Shown: positions 1 through 5,515 of the stretch, one piece after another
Layout: each line of letters begins with the position of its first letter
Position numbering within the stretch: position 1 is the stretch's first letter
Assembly: GCA_030451965.1 (NCBI GenBank)
Contig: JAKDNE010000043.1
Span: 1 to 13,401, forward strand
DNA: 13,401 nt
Source of the DNA: Brachybacterium sp.
GTDB taxonomy: Bacteria; Actinomycetota; Actinomycetes; Actinomycetales; Dermabacteraceae
Direction: 5' to 3'
The notes under the pieces: generated by a model
Databases searched by the model: none
Told to the model about the DNA's origin: nothing
Seen by the model: the letters and a program-made list of their open reading frames with translations, nothing else
Position numbers and translations under genes: made by a program

Positions 1-1
1 T

Positions 2-460
2 GCCGGCTGTCCCGTGGCCGTGATCCGCTCCGACCAGCACCGGGCGGGGCCGGTGCTCGCAGGGTACGACGGCTCCGAGGTCGCCGGCGAGGCGGTCGAC
101 GAAGCGGCAGATCTCGCAGCGGCCTGGGGTGCCGTGCTGCGCGTGATCCATGTGCAGGAGGGGTCGCACGCCCCCTATGCGAGCGGTGCCGAGGCGTGGA
201 GCGCCGGGAGCCGCTCCCGGGGGGTGCTCGAGGAGGGCGCCGCCAGAGCGGTCGCCCGTCATGAGGGACTCGAGGTCCAGGCGAGGATGGTCGAGGACCG
301 CACGGTGGCCGAGGGCATGCTCAGCGCGGCCACCGGAGCGCGCATGCTGGTGATCGGCCATCGGGGCCGGAGCCGGGGCCCCTTCGGGTCGACTGCCCAC
401 GCGACCGTCCTCCACGCCACGGGGAATGTGGCGGTGGTCCGTCGGGCCGCCCGCGAGTGA
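2..460 (+). CDS. Universal stress protein, two-domain type, 5' partial (C-terminal domain)
   Basis: Usp-family proteins are small cytoplasmic nucleotide-binding-fold proteins linked to stress and dormancy. The frame is open through the left edge. The residues before the first possible start (GTG at 14) read GCP, so the joined stretch GCPVAVIR matches the last strand of a Usp domain. A full Usp domain then follows, opening GPVLAGYDGS, the usual first strand with its Asp. I therefore read this as the second half of a tandem Usp protein, not a 148-residue single-domain one. The ATP-loop region (GHRG, then GST, residues 115-127 from the GTG) is about three residues shorter than the usual G-x2-G-x9-G-S/T. 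A hairpin overlaps the stop. The family is clear; the stress it responds to is not visible. Confidence 0.88.
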   Translation, partial: AGCPVAVIRSDQHRAGPVLAGYDGSEVAGEAVDEAADLAAAWGAVLRVIHVQEGSHAPYASGAEAWSAGSRSRGVLEEGAARAVARHEGLEVQARMVEDRTVAEGMLSAATGARMLVIGHRGRSRGPFGSTAHATVLHATGNVAVVRRAARE

Positions 461-471
461 CGTGACTCGCG
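452..471 (+). terminator. Hairpin overlapping the Usp stop codon
   Basis: A perfect 7-bp stem (CGCGAGT at 452-458 with ACTCGCG at 465-471) surrounds a 6-base loop. The TGA stop (458-460) begins in the 5' arm. No T-tract follows, which is common for actinobacterial terminators. It is a plausible end for the Usp transcript before the tRNA promoter. Confidence 0.45.
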
Positions 472-487
472 TCGGCGGCCGGCGAGT

Positions 488-517
488 TTGAACGTGCGAG
501 GCCGCGGCGGTTAAGCT
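488..517 (+). promoter_or_regulatory. Promoter of tRNA-Ser(CGA)
   Basis: TTGAAC (488-493) resembles a -35 box. After an 18-base spacer comes TAAGCT (512-517), a TAnnnT -10 box. Only seven bases separate the -10 from the first base of the mature tRNA, so the transcript should begin at or within a base or two of the mature 5' end. Confidence 0.62.
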
Positions 518-524
518 GTTCGAC

Positions 525-610
525 GGTAGCGTGTCCGAGCGGCCGAAGGTGCATCACTCGAAATGATGTGTGGTTCATAGCCACCGCGGGTTCAAATCCC
601 GCCGCTACCG
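525..610 (+). tRNA. tRNA-Ser (anticodon CGA)
   Basis: The transcript folds as a class II tRNA. The acceptor stem is GGTAGCG (525-531) with CGCTACC (603-609), followed by discriminator G610. The anticodon stem is CATCA/TGATG with loop CTCGAAA (557-563), so the anticodon is CGA at 559-561, reading UCG. A long variable arm (about 569-585, with GTGG/CCAC) and the G discriminator are serine hallmarks. The T arm is GCGGG-TTCAAAT-CCCGC (586-602). The CCA end is not encoded. A strong promoter and terminator flank it, so it looks like a single-gene unit. Confidence 0.96.
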
Positions 611-636
611 CTCCTGACCTGGGGAGATACCGGGTC

Positions 637-673
637 CACGAAGGCCCCCACCGGATCGGTGGGGGCCTTCGTG
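637..673. terminator. Strong bidirectional terminator between tRNA-Ser and ptsH
   Basis: A perfect 17-bp stem (637-653 with 657-673, arms starting CACGAAGGCC and ending GGCCTTCGTG) closes a 3-base loop. It lies between the tRNA gene (+) and the end of ptsH (-), so it can terminate both converging transcripts. The 5' arm carries no T-tract on its far side; stem strength is the evidence. Confidence 0.85.
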
Positions 674-681
674 CGTGCGGG

Positions 682-719
682 GCGGGCCTGAGCGGTCCCG
701 GCGCGGGCCTCAGCGGTCC
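682..719. repeat. Two-copy 17-bp direct repeat across the ptsH stop codon
   Basis: GCGGGCCTGAGCGGTCC at 682-698 recurs at 703-719 with one mismatch (690 versus 711), a period of 21 bases. The second copy contains the ptsH stop (710-712). The region can also form an imperfect hairpin (688-713), so it may assist termination. Confidence 0.7.
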
Positions 720-991
720 TGGAACTCCTCATCGAGGTTGCTCTCCAGCAGCGAGGCGAGCAGGTCCAGGGACTCCTCGGCACCCTCGCCCTCGGCGCGC
801 AGCGTCACCTCGTCACCGTGGCCGACGTCCAGGGTCAGCAGCAGGAGGATGCTGGAGGCCTTCACCGGCGCCGCCTCCGCCGTCCCGATCGTGACGGCGA
901 CAGACTGCTCGCTGGCCGCCTGGGAGAAGATCGCGGCCGGGCGGGCATGGAGGCCGCTGGGGCTCGCGACCTTCACGGTACGTGCTGGCAT
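710..991 (-). CDS. ptsH: HPr, phosphocarrier protein of the phosphotransferase system
   Basis: HPr carries phosphate from Enzyme I to the sugar-specific EIIA proteins of the PEP-dependent phosphotransferase system in the cytoplasm. The 93-residue product has the family length. It carries the active-site motif GLHARPAA with His15, the phosphorylated residue. A serine sits at position 46 (KASSI), equivalent to the HPr-kinase site of Firmicutes, but there is no kinase gene here to suggest it is used. The ATG at 991 is supported by AGAAAGG (1000-1006), eight bases upstream. No ptsI gene is adjacent. A possible -10 lies at 1023-1028. An imperfect tandem repeat (682-719) covers the stop. Confidence 0.95.
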   Translation of the reverse strand: MPARTVKVASPSGLHARPAAIFSQAASEQSVAVTIGTAEAAPVKASSILLLLTLDVGHGDEVTLRAEGEGAEESLDLLASLLESNLDEEFQDR

Positions 992-1022
992 CTGAAACGC
1001 CTTTCTCGACGTGGTCCCCCAC

Positions 1023-1028
1023 AGGGTA
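1023..1028 (-). promoter_or_regulatory. ptsH: Candidate -10 box of ptsH
   Basis: On the minus strand this reads TACCCT, a TAnnnT hexamer. It would start transcription near 1016 and give a leader of about 25 bases containing the Shine-Dalgarno. No good -35 is visible. Co-transcription from the upstream minus-strand gene is an alternative. Confidence 0.35.
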
Positions 1029-1080
1029 TCCGCGCTGGAGCCGTGATGGAGACCCGCCCGCCGTCCAGGGTGGTGAGGCA

Positions 1081-1932
1081 TCAGCGGAATCCTCCGACCA
1101 CGCCGGGGGAGTCGTACCCGGACATCCCCGGCGCCATCGCCCGGACGCTGCGGGGTCCGACCGCCGCCCGGCCCTTCTCGGTCAGCTCGAACCAGGCGAT
1201 CATGTCGGGTCCCGGAGTGCGTCCGCCGATCGCCGTCCAGGTGGTGCCGATGTGCTCCACGACCTCCGCCAGCGGCAGGTCCCAGGCAGTGAACCGGCCA
1301 GCAGTCACGAACCCGGCACGGATCTCGCCGCGCGCGAGCAGTCGCGCCAGCAGCAGCGGCCCGCGCCGCTCGAACTCCGCATCGTCCAGCGCTCCCGCAT
1401 TCGCGAGCACGGTCACGACATGACCCGGATGCAGCCACTGCTCGCGCCCCAGCGCCAGCAGACGCTCCTCGATGCCGCTGCGGGAGGAGGCGGAGTGCTC
1501 GGCCAGCGCCTCCGGGGTGGCGTGCAGTGGTGCTCCGGGAGGCCGGTCGCTGACCTCCCCCTTCGCCCCGACCTGCAGCAGGGCGCTGCGGGGGCCCTCC
1601 AGCTGCCAGCGCGGGACGGTGCTGAGCCGGAGCGGACCCTGCGCGTGCTGCAGGCTGAGGGTGAGGAGGCCATCGAGCATCTCGGCGTGGTGGATCGATG
1701 CGCCGACCACGCGCGGATCGCGCAGTCCGACGGCGACCGCCCCGTCGGAGGCGACCGAGGGGCCTGCCAGCTCCTGGATCCGGGAGCTGAGCACCCAACC
1801 GCGCGCCGTGACGGTCCAGGTGCCGCGCGAGGCGACCCGGGTGTGGACGATGGTCTGCCCTTGGAGGCCATCGAGCAGCGGGTGGCTCTGCGGGCGGCCG
1901 CGGCCGGACATCCCGGACAGAAAAGAAGGCAT
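1081..1932 (-). CDS. Uncharacterised actinobacterial protein divergent from a TetR regulator
   Basis: I do not recognise a named family with confidence. The 283-residue product seems to have two modules. Residues about 20-130 look beta-rich; the stretch around RWQLEGP (108-114) recalls actinobacterial DUF6188-type sequences, a weak impression only. Residues about 155-260 look helical and winged-helix-like and end with the IAWFELTEKG pattern, seen in small uncharacterised actinobacterial proteins. There is no signal peptide or membrane segment. The start is uncertain. GTG at 1950 adds six residues, but ATG at 1932 has a -10-like hexamer (minus-strand CACGAT, 1939-1944) exactly six bases upstream. 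The gene shares a 70-base divergent gap with a TetR gene, so it is a natural candidate target of that regulator. It is probably a real gene. Confidence 0.72.
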   Translation of the reverse strand: MPSFLSGMSGRGRPQSHPLLDGLQGQTIVHTRVASRGTWTVTARGWVLSSRIQELAGPSVASDGAVAVGLRDPRVVGASIHHAEMLDGLLTLSLQHAQGPLRLSTVPRWQLEGPRSALLQVGAKGEVSDRPPGAPLHATPEALAEHSASSRSGIEERLLALGREQWLHPGHVVTVLANAGALDDAEFERRGPLLLARLLARGEIRAGFVTAGRFTAWDLPLAEVVEHIGTTWTAIGGRTPGPDMIAWFELTEKGRAAVGPRSVRAMAPGMSGYDSPGVVGGFR

Positions 1933-1953
1933 GCACCCATCGTGCCGCACAGA

Positions 1954-1971
1954 GCCGCGAACGGTCTCGGC
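1954..1971. promoter_or_regulatory. Candidate TetR operator in the divergent gap
   Basis: GCCGcGAaCGgTCtCGGC is an 18-bp dyad with 7 of 9 symmetric pairs (mismatches in lower case). It lies between the two divergent -10-like hexamers, where a bound TetR dimer could block both genes. Length and symmetry suit TetR operators. The evidence is position and symmetry only. Confidence 0.38.
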
Positions 1972-1990
1972 TTCGGGCGAGCAGCGAGGC

Positions 1991-1996
1991 TAAGAT
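1991..1996 (+). promoter_or_regulatory. -10 box for a leaderless tetR transcript
   Basis: TAAGAT fits TAnnnT and ends six bases before the ATG at 2003, so transcription would begin at or next to the start codon. There is no convincing Shine-Dalgarno in the six bases between (GACGAG). No good -35 is visible. Confidence 0.5.
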
Positions 1997-2002
1997 GACG
2001 AG

Positions 2003-2689
2003 ATGCCCAGCACGAGTGAGCGCGCCCAGGATCCCCGACCTGCACGGACCAGGGCGGCGATCTTCGCCGCCGCCCGCGCCCTCACCGCCGCCGACGGCGA
2101 GGTGACCGTCAATGCTCTGGCCAAACGCGCCGGCGTCAGCCGCGCGGCGTTCTACAGCCATTTCTCCGGTCTCGACGAACTGATGGCGGCGATGCTGTCG
2201 CGGATGTTCGACAGCTCCCGCGAGCGCGGCCTCGCCTATGCGCGGGAGGAACGGGAGGACCGGACCATCCATGACGCGGTGCAATTCGGCTTCGGGATGC
2301 TGGTGGCGTACGTCGAGCTCCATCACACGTTCCTGCGCGGCGCCCTGGACTGGAAGTTCTCCCACCGCACCTACACGATCCTGGTCGATTCCATGACCGA
2401 GCTGCACGGCGAGGCGATGCAGCGGCTCGGTGACGAGGTGCCCGCGCACCTGCGGACCGAGGACGCCTGCCGCAGCATCGTCGGTGGCTGTCTCACCCTG
2501 GTGGCGCACTGGTTGCTGGCGACCGAGCAGCGGGCGCAGGACGACATCGCACTGGACGCCACGGCCCTGCTCGATTCGATCCTGACCACCGCTCCCGACT
2601 GGTACACGGGACTGGAGCCCGGGGCGCCGACCGGTGCCGCGGAGCTGATGGAGATCTGCCGCCAGGTCAAGGCCGATGAGGAGAGCTGA
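2003..2689 (+). CDS. TetR/AcrR-family transcriptional regulator
   Basis: These are dimeric DNA-binding repressors released by a small-molecule ligand. Of 228 residues, the N-terminal TetR helix-turn-helix spans about 14-62. Its recognition segment is VTVNALAKRAGVSRAAFYSH, followed by F and the third helix. The rest is a helical ligand-binding and dimerisation domain of usual length whose ligand cannot be read from sequence. The gene lies head-to-head with the unrecognised minus-strand gene at 1081-1932 and likely controls it and itself. The start at 2003 is preceded by TAAGAT at leaderless spacing. A small hairpin (2685-2700) covers the stop. Confidence 0.9.
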   Translation: MPSTSERAQDPRPARTRAAIFAAARALTAADGEVTVNALAKRAGVSRAAFYSHFSGLDELMAAMLSRMFDSSRERGLAYAREEREDRTIHDAVQFGFGMLVAYVELHHTFLRGALDWKFSHRTYTILVDSMTELHGEAMQRLGDEVPAHLRTEDACRSIVGGCLTLVAHWLLATEQRAQDDIALDATALLDSILTTAPDWYTGLEPGAPTGAAELMEICRQVKADEES

Positions 2690-2700
2690 CCGGGTTCAGC
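2685..2700. terminator. Weak hairpin at the tetR stop, between convergent genes
   Basis: GCTGA (2685-2689) pairs with TCAGC (2696-2700) around a 6-base loop. The tetR stop is in the 5' arm. The 5-bp stem without a T-tract is weak, but it sits in the short gap between convergent genes. Confidence 0.3.
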
Positions 2701-2719
2701 AGTCGCCCGCTCAGCAGTC
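2696..2719. repeat. Duplicated last codons and stop of the M20 gene
   Basis: TCAGCAGTC occurs at 2696-2704 and 2711-2719. On the coding strand this is GACTGCTGA, the final Asp-Cys-stop, repeated once after a six-base spacer (period 15). It looks like a small tandem duplication at the gene end. Confidence 0.6.
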
Positions 2720-4069
2720 CCCCATCAGGCGCAGCAGAACCCGGGCGCCGAAGCGCACAGCATCCACCGGCACCCGCTCGTCGACGCCGTGGAACAGTGG
2801 GGCGAATTCGAGATCGGCCGGCAGCTGCAGCGGCGCGAAGCCGTAGCCGGCGATGCCCAGGGCGCTCAGCGGCTTGTTGTCGGTCCCGGCGCTGAGGCAG
2901 TAGGGGAGCACCCGTGAGCCCGGGTCCTCCGCCTGGACCGCCGAGGTCATCGCCTCGACCAGCGGCGACTCGCGCGGGGCGTCGACCGAGACGCCCACGT
3001 GGTCGATGATCACCTCGACGTGCTCACCGCTGAGCTCGTCCAGCAGCGCGAGCACCTCCTCCTGGTGTCCGGGCAGGAAGCGGCAGTCGAAGCCGGCCTC
3101 CGCGGTCTGCGGGATGACGTTCACCTTGTAGCCGCCGGAGAGCATGGTGAGGTTCGCCGAGTCGCGCAGCGTGCCGGAGACGAATTGGCGGGCCCCGCCC
3201 GCGAGCGGCAGGAACGACTCGATGTCCTGCTCGTCCCAGCCGATGCCGGTGATCTCGGTGATCCCGTCGAACAGTGCCCGGACGCTGGCGATGCACTCGA
3301 TCGGGAAGTCGTGGGCGTCGATCGCGGCGATCGCCCGGGCCAGGCGCACGATCGCGTTCTCGTCGTTGGGGATCGAGCCGTGCCCGGCGCGGCCATGGGC
3401 GCGCAGCCGCCCCCAGGCCATGCCCTTCTCGGCGGTCTGGACCAGGTAGGCGCGCACGTCCTCGCCGGTGTCCTTCTCCGGGAGGGTGATCGAGTAGCCG
3501 CCCACCTCGCTGATCGCCTCGGTCATGCCCTCGAAGACCTCGGGATGGTTCTCCACCAGCCACTGGGACCCCCAGACGCCGCCGTTCTCCTCATCGGCGA
3601 AGAAGACGAACATCAGGTCGCGCGGCGGGACCTGCCCGGTGCGCGCGAGATGGCGGGCCACCGCCAGGATCATCGCCACCATGTCCTTCATGTCCACGGC
3701 GCCGCGGCCGTGGATCATGCCGTCGATGATCTCGGCACCGAAGGGATCGACCGACCAGTCCTCGGCGCGGGCGGGGACCACGTCCAGGTGGCCGTGGAGG
3801 ATCAGCCCGCCGCGCGAGCGGTCCTCGCCGGGGATCCTCACCATCACGCTGGGTCGCCCCGGGGCGGACTCGATCACCGTCGGCTCCAGCCCCACCTCGC
3901 GCAGCAGAGCCACCACGTGCTCCGCGGCTTCTGTCTCGCCCCTGCCCCAGGTGGCGGGGTCGTTGCCACCGAAGTTGGTGGTGTCGATGCGGATCAGCTC
4001 ACGGGTGAAGCGGACGGCCTCGTCCTGCAGCACGGTGAGCTCATCAGCGGTGGGGGCGGCGATCGGCAT
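2711..4069 (-). CDS. M20/M25/M40-family metallopeptidase (dipeptidase/deacylase-like)
   Basis: M20 enzymes are di-zinc amidohydrolases that cleave short peptides or N-acyl amino acids in the cytoplasm. The 452-residue product has the family signatures in order: HGHLDVV (His94, Asp96), GRGAVDMKDM (Asp126), ADEENGG (Glu160 as base, Glu161 as ligand), ISEVGG (Glu188, probable ligand), AGHGS in the lid domain (His230), and LFHGVDERV near the end (His427). It resembles the actinobacterial group that includes M. tuberculosis Rv2141c. The exact substrate cannot be inferred. The ATG at 4069 is fixed by AGGAGG (4078-4083), eight bases upstream; the much longer open frame beyond it is a shadow. It is divergent from the gene at 4182. 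Confidence 0.93.
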   Translation of the reverse strand: MPIAAPTADELTVLQDEAVRFTRELIRIDTTNFGGNDPATWGRGETEAAEHVVALLREVGLEPTVIESAPGRPSVMVRIPGEDRSRGGLILHGHLDVVPARAEDWSVDPFGAEIIDGMIHGRGAVDMKDMVAMILAVARHLARTGQVPPRDLMFVFFADEENGGVWGSQWLVENHPEVFEGMTEAISEVGGYSITLPEKDTGEDVRAYLVQTAEKGMAWGRLRAHGRAGHGSIPNDENAIVRLARAIAAIDAHDFPIECIASVRALFDGITEITGIGWDEQDIESFLPLAGGARQFVSGTLRDSANLTMLSGGYKVNVIPQTAEAGFDCRFLPGHQEEVLALLDELSGEHVEVIIDHVGVSVDAPRESPLVEAMTSAVQAEDPGSRVLPYCLSAGTDNKPLSALGIAGYGFAPLQLPADLEFAPLFHGVDERVPVDAVRFGARVLLRLMGDC

Positions 4070-4139
4070 GCCGGGGTCCTCCTGGCGGTTCGGGGATCTC
4101 ACCGTACTCGGCGCCGTCGCCGTCGGTCGCCGGCGTCCG

Positions 4140-4145
4140 TACGAT
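4140..4145 (+). promoter_or_regulatory. Candidate -10 box for the gene at 4182
   Basis: TACGAT fits TAnnnT and would place the transcript start about 30 bases before the ATG, leaving room for the Shine-Dalgarno. No good -35 is seen. On the minus strand, TACGGT (4101-4106) could serve the divergent M20 gene in the same way. Confidence 0.35.
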
Positions 4146-4181
4146 GGGGAGGCCCAGCCCGCTCCTGCAGGAGGTGCACTC

Positions 4182-5003
4182 ATGGTGCAGATCTTCACGC
4201 TCCGAGAGCGGCTCGCCGCGCTCCCGTCCACGGTGCGCCGGCGCGCCGAGACCTCGACCCTGCGTGCGTCGGTGATCGCCGACGCGCGGGCCGTGGCCCC
4301 CGAGATCCCGCGGGGCGCTGACGCCGGCCATCTGGAGCGCGCCGCCCGCCGCCTGCTGCGCCGCGCCGCACAGGACGAGTTCGCGCGCGAGGGGGTGGCC
4401 CGGGTGCCGCTGCCGCCCGAGGACACCGGCCGGGCCGACCTGCGCCGGGCCGACGTCCCCGGCGAGGCGAGCTTCCACGCCTTCGTCGAGGACGTGCTCA
4501 GCGCGGTCGACATCGCCCCCAGCCCGCTCGAGCGCGACGACGCGGTGGAGCTGCGAGATGCGCGCGGCTCCTCCGATGCCTACGGGCTCTCGCCCGAGGT
4601 CGCTTCCGACCTCGCGTCCTACCTGCTGTGCAGGTCGTATGCGCTCGGCGACGGTGTCGACGAGCTCGAGGAGCATCTCGAGGCGCAGGCCGAACGGATC
4701 CGGGAGGAGGTGCGGACGGCGCTGGTGCGGCAGGTGCGGGTGCCGCTCGAGCTCAACGTCGCCCGGGACCGGCATGCCCGGGTCGAGAGCGGCGAGGTCG
4801 ACGACGGTTTCGCCTCGCCCACCGGTGGCCCCGGGGACGAGGACGCCACCGCCGAGGAGCGCGCCGATTTCGGCCGACGGGCCCGGTCGGCCTTCGCGTT
4901 CGCGCAGTCCGAGGCCGGCCGTGCGGCCTTCGGTGCGCTGCGCACCGGGGCGGAGAAGGCGTACGAGCGGTACGGGAACCCCCGCACCCCGCCACGGTCC
5001 TGA
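4182..5003 (+). CDS. Uncharacterised charged, helical protein
   Basis: I do not recognise a family. The product has 273 residues, is rich in Ala, Arg, Glu and Asp, and has no signal peptide or membrane helix. Most of it looks alpha-helical. A coiled-coil-like run lies at about 160-185 (ELEEHLEAQAERIREE) and an acidic, Gly-rich linker at about 205-227. There is a single cysteine (150). The start is well supported by AGGAGG (4169-4174), seven bases before the ATG; the longer open frame upstream is antisense to the M20 gene. The gene is divergent from the M20 gene across 112 bases and is closed by a strong hairpin over its stop. The clean initiation and termination signals say it is a real, monocistronic gene. 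Confidence 0.8.
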   Translation: MVQIFTLRERLAALPSTVRRRAETSTLRASVIADARAVAPEIPRGADAGHLERAARRLLRRAAQDEFAREGVARVPLPPEDTGRADLRRADVPGEASFHAFVEDVLSAVDIAPSPLERDDAVELRDARGSSDAYGLSPEVASDLASYLLCRSYALGDGVDELEEHLEAQAERIREEVRTALVRQVRVPLELNVARDRHARVESGEVDDGFASPTGGPGDEDATAEERADFGRRARSAFAFAQSEAGRAAFGALRTGAEKAYERYGNPRTPPRS

Positions 5004-5025
5004 GCCGGGGGCCGGCTCAGGGCCG
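4995..5025. terminator. Strong terminator overlapping the stop of the gene at 4182
   Basis: A 14-bp stem with one G-U pair (4995-5008 with 5012-5025) closes a GGG loop; the core is CTGAGCCGG/CCGGCTCAG. The TGA stop (5001-5003) is inside the 5' arm. It sits between convergent genes and can act on both strands. There is no T-tract. Confidence 0.75.
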
Positions 5026-5053
5026 CATGGGAGTGGGGTGGTGCGCCCTCACC

Positions 5054-5075
5054 GCCCGGACATCAGAGCCCGGAC
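5054..5075. repeat. 8-bp direct repeat flanking the sufE stop
   Basis: GCCCGGAC at 5054-5061 and again at 5068-5075 (period 14), with the sufE stop (5063-5065) between them. Confidence 0.5.
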
Positions 5076-5515
5076 TTCTGCGCGAGCTGGCGCTTGATCC
5101 GCACCAGCATCCCGGCCATGCCGTTCAGTCGCAGCAGGCTGACCACCTCGGCCAGACCCAGTGCGCCGGTGACCGACTCGGGGGTGTCCAGCACCTCGCC
5201 GACGGTGCGGCCGTCGAGCGCCTCGGCGAGGATCGAGGCGAAGCCTCGCGTGGTCGGCGCCTCGGCCGGGGCGGAGAAGAACAGCCGCGCCGTCGCCTCT
5301 CGGCCCGTGCCCTCCACCTCCGTGATCAGGAAGATCGGAGACTGGCACTCGGGTACCGGCTCGAGCAGCTCCGGATGCTCGGCGTAGCGCTCGGGCAGGG
5401 CCGGCAGATCGTTCGAGAAGTCCAGCAGCAGCTGCAGCCGGTCCCGTCCGGACAGGGCATGGAAGTCGTCCGCGATCTCCGCGAAAGCGCTGGGCAGAGC
5501 GGTGCTTTCGGTCAT
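5063..5515 (-). CDS. sufE: SufE family sulfur acceptor protein
   Basis: SufE proteins accept sulfane sulfur as a cysteine persulfide from a desulfurase or sulfurtransferase and pass it on, often for Fe-S cluster assembly. The 150-residue product has family length and the conserved catalytic loop VPECQSPIFL with Cys57. The gene starts in a 4-base ATGA overlap with the sulfurtransferase gene upstream, so the two are translationally coupled. The same pairing occurs in M. tuberculosis (sseA with its adjacent sufE-like gene), which supports SseA as its partner. No suf operon is visible in the window. Confidence 0.93.
   Translation of the reverse strand: MTESTALPSAFAEIADDFHALSGRDRLQLLLDFSNDLPALPERYAEHPELLEPVPECQSPIFLITEVEGTGREATARLFFSAPAEAPTTRGFASILAEALDGRTVGEVLDTPESVTGALGLAEVVSLLRLNGMAGMLVRIKRQLAQKSGL

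Noticed and set aside
637..673. The inverted repeat as part of a mobile element or attachment site next to a tRNA gene
   Set aside because: No integrase, no duplicated tRNA 3' end and no compositional shift are present. A terminator between convergent genes explains it.
710..2509. 599-codon minus-strand frame containing HPr at its C-terminus
   Set aside because: Only the last 93 codons are HPr. The upstream part is an out-of-frame shadow of the gene at 1081-1932 and antisense to tetR. It is not a fusion protein.
2999..4321. 440-codon plus-strand frame opposite the M20 gene
   Set aside because: It is antisense to a gene with all catalytic motifs. Its translation is rich in His, Asp and Arg with no domain, as expected from GC-rich codon bias.
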